Made by a program: the position numbers and the translations under genes. The notes under the pieces were generated by a model that worked only from the letters and a program-made list of their open reading frames with translations, made no database searches and was not told where the DNA came from. Source: Pseudomonadota bacterium (GTDB lineage: Bacteria; Pseudomonadota; Gammaproteobacteria; Burkholderiales; Gallionellaceae). Taken from it: a DNA stretch of 64,000 nt. The DNA lies in the NCBI GenBank assembly GCA_021821945.1, contig JAJZTF010000005.1, positions 60,361-124,360 on the forward strand, written 5' to 3'. This document shows positions 58,576-64,000 of the stretch, piece after piece. The number at the start of each line of letters is the position of its first letter. Within the stretch, counting starts at the first letter, position 1.

Positions 58576-61127
58576 GCCAGCCCGAGCGACTCCTCGATCG
58601 CCTCGATAGGCTCCGGCTTGCCGAAGAGGTCTCCCTGATAGACCCTGCATCCAAACCGCATCAGGAAGGCAAGCTGCTCCTCGGTCTCGACCCCTTCCGC
58701 GATCACTTCGAGGTTGAAATTCTTTGCAAGATCGATGATGGTCTTGACCATCACGGCATCGTTTGAATCCGTTGCAATATGCCGCAAAAAGCTACGGTCT
58801 ATCTTGATCTGGTCGAGCGGCAACAGCTTCAGGTAGGCAAGGGAGGAATAACCCGTGCCGAAATCGTCCAGTGCAAGCCTGACGCCGAGCGCTTTCAGCG
58901 CACGCATCTTTTCGACCACGCCGGCCACTTCGGCGGCATCCGAGAGCACCACGCTCTCCGTCAACTCGAGCTTCAGCCCCGATCCCTCCACCCGGTGGGC
59001 CTTCAAGAGATCCGCCACCCTTTCGGCAAAGTCGGGGAGCTTGAATTGCTGTGCGCTGACGTTCACCGAGATGGTCAGGTTGCGTGTCGGCTCATGTCCT
59101 TGCCAGACAGAAAGCTGCCTGCAGGCCGCATCGAGCACCCAGCCGCCCAGCTCGACAATCAAGGAGCTGTCCTCGGCAAGAGGAATGAATTCGCCGGGCA
59201 GGACCATGCCGCGTTCCGGATTCACCCAGCGCACCAGCGCCTCCGCGCCATGCGGCTTGCGATCGCCGCCCACCTGCATCTGGTAGTAAAGTCTCAATTG
59301 TCCCGCGGAAATCGCAAGTCGCAAGTCGCGCTCCAGCGCCGCATGCTTCTCCACTGCCTTCTGCATCGCAGGGTCGAAGAAACGCACCGTATTCTTGCCC
59401 GCGGCCTTGGCCTCGTACATCGCCATGTCTGCATGCTTCAGAAGCGCATCGATCGGCGTTTCATGGCCGAAATACATGGAGACGCCTATGCTGGGGGAGC
59501 TGTGGTGCTCACGTCCCGACAAGAGATAGGGACGGGACAGGATTTCCCTTATCTTTTCCGCGATCAGCACAACCTTCTCCAGGGCCTGCTGCTCGTGCAC
59601 ATCCAGATCCTCGAGCAGCACGACGAATTCATCGCCCCCCAGGCGCGAAACCGTATCGGCATCGCGCACGCAGGACTTGATGCGCTCAGACACCTCGATC
59701 AACATCAGATCGCCATAGTCGTGCCCCAGCGTGTCGTTCAATGTCTTGAAGTTGTCCATGTCGAGAAACAGCACGGCGCCGAATTGCCGGTTCCGCTGGG
59801 ACAATGCCAGCGCAAGACCCAACCGGTCCATCAGGAGCCGCCGGTTCGGCAGTCCGGTCAGCACATCGTAAAAGGCGAGATTGCGTATCTCCTCCTCGGC
59901 CACTCTTCTTGCGGCAATCTCTTCATGCAGCTTTGCATTCGATGCGTTCAATTCCTGAGTGCGTTCTTCTATCCTGTCCTCCAGCGTTTCATATATCCCC
60001 TGCAGGTTCACGGCCATGCGGTTGAACGCCTTGGCGAAAACCCCAAGCTCACCAAATGCCGATTCGTCGGCGCGCTGATCCAGGCTCCCCTTGGCCATCT
60101 CATCGGCGGTCTTCGCCAGGCTTTCCAGGGGCGCGCTGATCTGTCGCGCGAAGTAATAGGCAAGAATGCCAGACAGGACCAGCAAGACCAGCACCAATTC
60201 GAAGGTGACGGTGCGCTCCTGGCTGATCGAGGCAAACACTTCATCCTCGTCCATTTTGACCGCCATGCCCCAGTCGAGCTCCGGCAGATAGCGCCAGGCC
60301 GACACGACCTGAACGCCCCGATAATCCTTCTTCACGCTCTCGCCCGACTGAGCGAAGATCGCCGCATACAAAGGCATATTCTTGCTCTCGGTGAGTTTCA
60401 GCTTCAGCACTTCCTTTCCATCGACAAGGTATCTGAGCGGGGTCGCCATGACCATGTACTCCCCCTCCTTACGCCCGAAAACGACCTCCCCGCTCTGCCC
60501 CAGCCCGACTGCATCGGATGCGACCTTGAAAAACAGTGCATTGCTCAATTGCATTGCCAGCACGCCGACAAATCTTCCATCCTTCATGATGGGTGCCGCT
60601 ATGAAAAGCGCTGCGCTGTTCGATGGCGGATATATCTCCTGTCGGGAGAAAACGGGCTCCAGCGTCATGCTCGCATCGCGGAACGCCTCGGCAAGCTGCG
60701 TACTCCGCCAGGGACCCGTCAGCAGATTGGTCGCAAAATCGGCTTCATGCTTCTGGGTAAAAATGACGTCCCCTTTTGGGGTGATCATGAATACATCGTA
60801 AAATACGGTGGACTCCTTGATATAGCGCTCGAAATACTGCCTCATCAAGGCCTCTTCCTCGGCCGAAGTGGCTGGATAGGTCCTAGACAGCCTCTCGAAC
60901 CCCGCGATCGCGCTCGGGCTTTGCGCGAGGAAGCGCACGTTGCGCTCGCGTTCAGCCAGGAAACTTCTGACCTGCATCGTCTTCTTGTCTGCCAGCGCGC
61001 TTACCCTGGCCAACGCATCGGCGCGCAGCCTGGCCTTGTCCTGCTGAAGATTGAGATATCCCAGAAGCGCCAGAGGCAGCACGGACAACAAAAGAAAAAG
61101 CAGCAGCAGGCGCGTGAATATCTTCAT
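58572..61127 (-). CDS. dCache-HAMP-GGDEF-EAL membrane c-di-GMP enzyme
   Basis: An 851-residue protein with TM1 (about 7-24), a periplasmic dCache sensor (about 30-300), TM2 (about 310-330), HAMP, GGDEF and EAL domains. GGDEF is intact with an RxxD inhibition site before it (RDAD). The EAL motif (EALVRW) and the DDFGTG loop are also intact, so both activities are possible. It overlaps the upstream binding-protein gene by 4 bp (ATGA), which suggests that the binding protein presents ligand to the dCache domain (inference). Confidence 0.94.
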   Translation of the reverse strand: MKIFTRLLLLFLLLSVLPLALLGYLNLQQDKARLRADALARVSALADKKTMQVRSFLAERERNVRFLAQSPSAIAGFERLSRTYPATSAEEEALMRQYFERYIKESTVFYDVFMITPKGDVIFTQKHEADFATNLLTGPWRSTQLAEAFRDASMTLEPVFSRQEIYPPSNSAALFIAAPIMKDGRFVGVLAMQLSNALFFKVASDAVGLGQSGEVVFGRKEGEYMVMATPLRYLVDGKEVLKLKLTESKNMPLYAAIFAQSGESVKKDYRGVQVVSAWRYLPELDWGMAVKMDEDEVFASISQERTVTFELVLVLLVLSGILAYYFARQISAPLESLAKTADEMAKGSLDQRADESAFGELGVFAKAFNRMAVNLQGIYETLEDRIEERTQELNASNAKLHEEIAARRVAEEEIRNLAFYDVLTGLPNRRLLMDRLGLALALSQRNRQFGAVLFLDMDNFKTLNDTLGHDYGDLMLIEVSERIKSCVRDADTVSRLGGDEFVVLLEDLDVHEQQALEKVVLIAEKIREILSRPYLLSGREHHSSPSIGVSMYFGHETPIDALLKHADMAMYEAKAAGKNTVRFFDPAMQKAVEKHAALERDLRLAISAGQLRLYYQMQVGGDRKPHGAEALVRWVNPERGMVLPGEFIPLAEDSSLIVELGGWVLDAACRQLSVWQGHEPTRNLTISVNVSAQQFKLPDFAERVADLLKAHRVEGSGLKLELTESVVLSDAAEVAGVVEKMRALKALGVRLALDDFGTGYSSLAYLKLLPLDQIKIDRSFLRHIATDSNDAVMVKTIIDLAKNFNLEVIAEGVETEEQLAFLMRFGCRVYQGDLFGKPEPIEAIEESLGLA

Positions 61128-62329
61128 TTGTATTCGCTCTCTATCCTTTCCCGATCGGCCCGGGAAATGAAGAACGGGTATGGCCTGGGACCGATGCTGC
61201 GCCCCGACTGCCAGACGATATCGAACTGCCCGTCCGGACGGATGCGGCCTATGCGCACCATCTTCCAGAGATGATGGGTATCGGCATCCACCGCAACGAT
61301 GCCCTCAGGCGCATTCATCGCCTGCTTGTCGAGTTCCGCCTTGATCGCAGAAATGTTAGACGAATCGGCCTCGCGCATCGCATTCACCCAAAGATGCACG
61401 CCTATGTAGGCCGCCTCCATCGGGTCGTCCAGCACCCGATTCATACCAAAGCGGCGCTGGAAATTTTCGACGAAGGCGCGATTTTCAGCGCTTTTCACGG
61501 ACTCGAAATAATTCCATGCCGCATAGTGACCGGCCATCAGTCCGGGCTCCATCGAGGCGAGCTCCGCTTCCGCGATGCTGCTTGAAAACACCGGGATATC
61601 GCGTGCGTTGATTCCCGCCTTGCGCAACGCCAGGAAGAAATGCCTGTTGCTGTCGCCATTCAGCGTGTTCAGCACGAAATCGGGGTGAACGCTGGCGATC
61701 TCCCTTGCCACCTGATCGAAGTCCTGGCTGCCCAGCGGCAGGTATCGCTCGCCTGCGACTTCGCCTCCCTGCGCGAACAGGAGCTTCCTGACAACCTGGT
61801 TTGCAACATGCGGAAAGATGTAATCCGAACCGATCAGATAGGCTCTTCTGCCCCGCGTCTGCATCGCCCATGCGGCCATGGGAATGATCTGCTGGTTCGG
61901 CACCGCGCCTGTGTAGAAGATGTCCGGGGATTGCTCAAACCCCTCGTATTGCAGCGGATAGAACAGCAGATGGTGATGCTTTTCGACGACGCCCTTGACG
62001 GCCTTGCGGCAGGCAGAAGTCCAGCAGCCGAACAGGGCATCCACTTTGTTCCGCGAGATCAGCTTCTCGGCCTGTGCTGCGCAGTAGTTTGCGTCCGAGC
62101 GGCAATCGCTCACGATCATCTCGATTTTCGCACCGCGTATCCCGCCTGACTGGTTTGCCTCTTCCACAGCAAGCCTCACCGCATCAACCAGCGGGGCTTC
62201 GCTTCCCGCCATGGTGCCGGTCAGCGAATGCAGCACGCCTATCCTGATCACAGGGCTGGCGATCTGATGCTGGCGATAGAGAAAAAAAAGCACCAGCATC
62301 GCAACGGGGATCAGCAGCCATTTTTTCAT
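61124..62329 (-). CDS. UrtA/AmiC-type amide- or urea-binding periplasmic protein
   Basis: A 401-residue type I periplasmic binding protein. The N-terminus MKKWLLIPVAMLVLFFLYRQ is a signal or uncleaved anchor; no lipobox is seen. The motifs GVLHSLTGTMAGSE, FGCWTSACRKAV and YPLQYEGFEQSPDIFYTGAVPNQQ are those of urea/short-amide receptors. No permease or ATPase genes follow. Instead it is coupled to a GGDEF-EAL gene, so a sensory rather than transport role is likely. The start at 62329 follows GGAGGGGC. Confidence 0.9.
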   Translation of the reverse strand: MKKWLLIPVAMLVLFFLYRQHQIASPVIRIGVLHSLTGTMAGSEAPLVDAVRLAVEEANQSGGIRGAKIEMIVSDCRSDANYCAAQAEKLISRNKVDALFGCWTSACRKAVKGVVEKHHHLLFYPLQYEGFEQSPDIFYTGAVPNQQIIPMAAWAMQTRGRRAYLIGSDYIFPHVANQVVRKLLFAQGGEVAGERYLPLGSQDFDQVAREIASVHPDFVLNTLNGDSNRHFFLALRKAGINARDIPVFSSSIAEAELASMEPGLMAGHYAAWNYFESVKSAENRAFVENFQRRFGMNRVLDDPMEAAYIGVHLWVNAMREADSSNISAIKAELDKQAMNAPEGIVAVDADTHHLWKMVRIGRIRPDGQFDIVWQSGRSIGPRPYPFFISRADRERIESEYK

Positions 62330-62357
62330 TTGCCCCTCCCCCTTGATCCTGGAAAAA

Positions 62358-63008
62358 TCAGTGTCTGCCCACCGTCGCGCTCGCCAGGCAAAGATCCTTC
62401 CAGGACTTCGCCTTGTCAAGCGGCGTGCGCAAAAGATAGGCCGGATGGAAACTCACGACCACCGGAATGCCACGATGCTCATGCACAATCCCGCGCAGCG
62501 CAGAGATCGGCTGATCGGTGTTCAACAGGGCGGAAGCCGCCGTCCTGCCCAGCGCGACGATGATTTTTGGCTGAATGAGCGCAATCTGATTTTCCAGATA
62601 AGGCAGGCAGGCAGCCATTTCGCCTGCATGAGGCTGTCTGTTGCTGGGCGGCCGGCACTTGACCACGTTGGCGATATACACCTCTTCGCGCTTCAGTCCG
62701 ATGGCAAGCAGCATGTTGTCCAGCAGTCTGCCTGCCTGCCCCACGAAAGGCTCCCCCTTCGCATCCTCTTCAGCCCCCGGCGCCTCACCAACGAAGAGCC
62801 ATTGTGCCTTCTCGTTGCCCACACCGAATACCGTCTGCCTGCAGCCGGCGCGCAGCGGACACAGAGTGCAGCCCTTTACCTTCTCCTTGAGCTCCGGCCA
62901 ATCCATGCAGGACGGATGCGCCTCCGGCAAAGGCGCCTCAGCCGTCTCGCGCCTCACCCATGTCGGATAGAGGTTCATCTCACGCAGCACTGCCTCGCGC
63001 CTATCCAT
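62358..63008 (-). CDS. Type 4 uracil-DNA glycosylase
   Basis: A family 4 UDG of 216 residues that removes uracil from DNA. Iron-sulfur ligand cysteines are in [10 protein letters not shown], with further Cys in VVKCRPP and ACLPYL. The active-site motif GEAPGAEED and the later SFHPAYLLR are intact. The ATG at 63008 overlaps the rimI stop region by 8 bp. The first 55 residues form a family-variable N-terminal extension. The tsaB-rimI-udg order is common in betaproteobacteria. Confidence 0.93.
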   Translation of the reverse strand: MDRREAVLREMNLYPTWVRRETAEAPLPEAHPSCMDWPELKEKVKGCTLCPLRAGCRQTVFGVGNEKAQWLFVGEAPGAEEDAKGEPFVGQAGRLLDNMLLAIGLKREEVYIANVVKCRPPSNRQPHAGEMAACLPYLENQIALIQPKIIVALGRTAASALLNTDQPISALRGIVHEHRGIPVVVSFHPAYLLRTPLDKAKSWKDLCLASATVGRH

Positions 63009-63450
63009 TCGCTTCCTTCCCAAGGTCGCACGCCATCACGATCGCGTCTTCGCTGCCGCTATTGCGCCGATAATACTCCCGCCTGACGCCAATTTCACGA
63101 AACCTCGCAAGGCGATAAAGCGCAATCGCCGGGAGATTGGAAGCGCGCACCTCCAGCAGAACACGCAACATCCCGCGCGCGCTTGCAAGCTGCATCAGGG
63201 CATCCAGCATCCTCCTGCCCACGCCCTTGCGCTGGTGCGATCCGGAAACCGCGATGTTGAGCAGCTCGGCATCATCGCTACCCATCATCAGCACCGCATA
63301 GCCGCAAAGCTTTCCATCACATTCCTCAACATAACACAGATAACCGCTTTCCAGCGCATCAGAAAAATTGCCCCGCGTCCATGGATATGCCTGTACGGCC
63401 CGTTCTATCGCCAGCACCTCCTCCAGATCCGGGGATTGCATCTTCCTCAT
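63001..63450 (-). CDS. rimI: Ribosomal protein S18 N-acetyltransferase RimI
   Basis: GNAT acetyltransferase, 149 residues. Acetyl-CoA loop (SGSHQRKGVGRRMLDAL) and the RimI motif LEVRASNLPAIALYRLARF are present. The start MRKMQSPDLEEV at 63450 is chosen since the ORF-track extension runs into tsaB. It lies 2 bp after tsaB. Confidence 0.95.
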   Translation of the reverse strand: MRKMQSPDLEEVLAIERAVQAYPWTRGNFSDALESGYLCYVEECDGKLCGYAVLMMGSDDAELLNIAVSGSHQRKGVGRRMLDALMQLASARGMLRVLLEVRASNLPAIALYRLARFREIGVRREYYRRNSGSEDAIVMACDLGKEANG

Positions 63451-63452
63451 TT

Positions 63453-64000
63453 TCAGGACTTGTCGCTTGCCATCTGCTCCCTCTCGGATGTCTTCAGGGC
63501 AACCTTGTCCCGCAGATAGAAAGGTTGGGCAGAAGCCGCATCCACGCCAAGCCCTCTTGCAAACTGCAAGGCGCCTATCGCGGCGATGTATTCCGCCATG
63601 GGCAAGGCGTCGCCATTCATGCCCGTCAACTGTCCTGAATAACGGCCCTGCAGCGCATCCGCGAAGGCAGAAAATCCGCTGCCTGCACCGAACCAGCCCG
63701 TGCCCGGCACGGAAGGCGCATCCTCCGGCTTGCAAAGACAGGGTTCGACGATGTCGAGCCAGCCGTCCTCCTTCCTTTCATATGCGGCGAAGTAGATCTC
63801 GCCCATGCGCGCATCGAGCGCCGCAATCACCCTCTCCCGCCCGGTTCCCTCCGCCAGCGCGAGCAGGGTAGAGATGCCGGCCACCGGAAGGCCGGCTCCC
63901 AGTGCGAGGCCCTGAGCCACACCGCAGGCGATGCGCACCCCCGTGAAGGATCCCGGCCCGGAGCCGAAAGCGATGCCGGCCATATCCCGGATCCCGCATC
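63453..64000 (-). CDS. tsaB: tRNA t6A biosynthesis protein TsaB, 5' end missing
   Basis: The gene runs off the window: bases 63984-64000 stay in frame (CGIRD before the internal Met). The visible 181 codons include the signature GIAFGSGPGSFTGVRIACG and ALDARMGEIYFAAYE. TsaB partners TsaD and TsaE in threonylcarbamoyladenosine formation. About 40-50 N-terminal residues are expected outside the window. It precedes rimI, as usual. Confidence 0.94.
   Translation of the reverse strand, partial: CGIRDMAGIAFGSGPGSFTGVRIACGVAQGLALGAGLPVAGISTLLALAEGTGRERVIAALDARMGEIYFAAYERKEDGWLDIVEPCLCKPEDAPSVPGTGWFGAGSGFSAFADALQGRYSGQLTGMNGDALPMAEYIAAIGALQFARGLGVDAASAQPFYLRDKVALKTSEREQMASDKS

Noticed and set aside
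58779-61274. 831-codon plus-strand ORF antisense to the GGDEF-EAL gene
   Set aside because: It mirrors a real, domain-complete minus-strand gene and its translation shows no recognisable domain; long antisense ORFs are common opposite GC-rich genes.

Overview
The window looks like the chromosome of a chemolithoautotrophic betaproteobacterium, most likely in or near the Gallionellaceae or other Nitrosomonadales. The evidence is the gene content. There is the tail of an alpha-carboxysome operon, a form IA RuBisCO operon with its CbbQ/CbbO activase, a single-subunit-type lolCD pair, HisZ, EarP-type EF-P modification and the hfq-hflX-hflK-hflC-purA order. Base composition is moderately GC-rich and even throughout. 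I saw no insertion sequence, phage, CRISPR, rRNA or tRNA. No gap between genes exceeds about 270 bases.

Region 1 (1-12.3 kb) is an inorganic-carbon block. It opens inside a carboxysome operon: two CsoS1-like shell proteins that share a 127-bp identical stretch, a bacterioferritin-like protein, the RuBisCO assembly factor acRAF, and the McdA/McdB positioning pair, with McdB only 57 residues long. Then come purE-purK, a divergent cbbR, and cbbL-cbbS-cbbQ-cbbO, the arrangement of non-carboxysomal form IAq RuBisCO. A small ORF is coupled to cbbO. The block closes with a single ORF that encodes SAICAR synthetase (PurC) fused in frame to a complete beta-carbonic anhydrase. This fusion, beside RuBisCO and the AIR-carboxylating purEK pair, is the most unusual thing I found.

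Region 2 (12.3-23.8 kb) holds MltD, a LapD-type c-di-GMP receptor, and a leftward operon hfq-hflX-hflK-hflC-DUF2065-hisZ-purA. It also holds a DsrC-like protein lacking the penultimate cysteine, a small exported Gly/Met-repeat protein and an Hsp20.

Region 3 (23.9-40.2 kb) is mostly housekeeping. The rightward operon ribF-ileS-lspA-ispH-thiO has overlapping genes. A long leftward operon runs ndk-rlmN-pilW-rodZ-ispG-hisS-yfgM-bamB-der, followed by an HD-GYP gene. Several junctions overlap by 4 bp.

Region 4 (40.4-52 kb) has a receiver-CheC-diguanylate cyclase trio, a Sel1-repeat protein, accA-tilS, an RpfE-like protein, lolC-lolD, and efp with its rhamnosyltransferase earP.

Region 5 (52-64 kb) has an mtnP-apt-mtnA-class II aldolase operon, which reads as a DHAP-shunt-type salvage route for methylthioadenosine. 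It also has a PilZ protein, alr, lplT, an amide/urea-type binding protein coupled to a dCache-GGDEF-EAL protein, a type 4 uracil-DNA glycosylase, rimI, and a tsaB truncated by the window edge. Five proteins in the window make, break or sense c-di-GMP.
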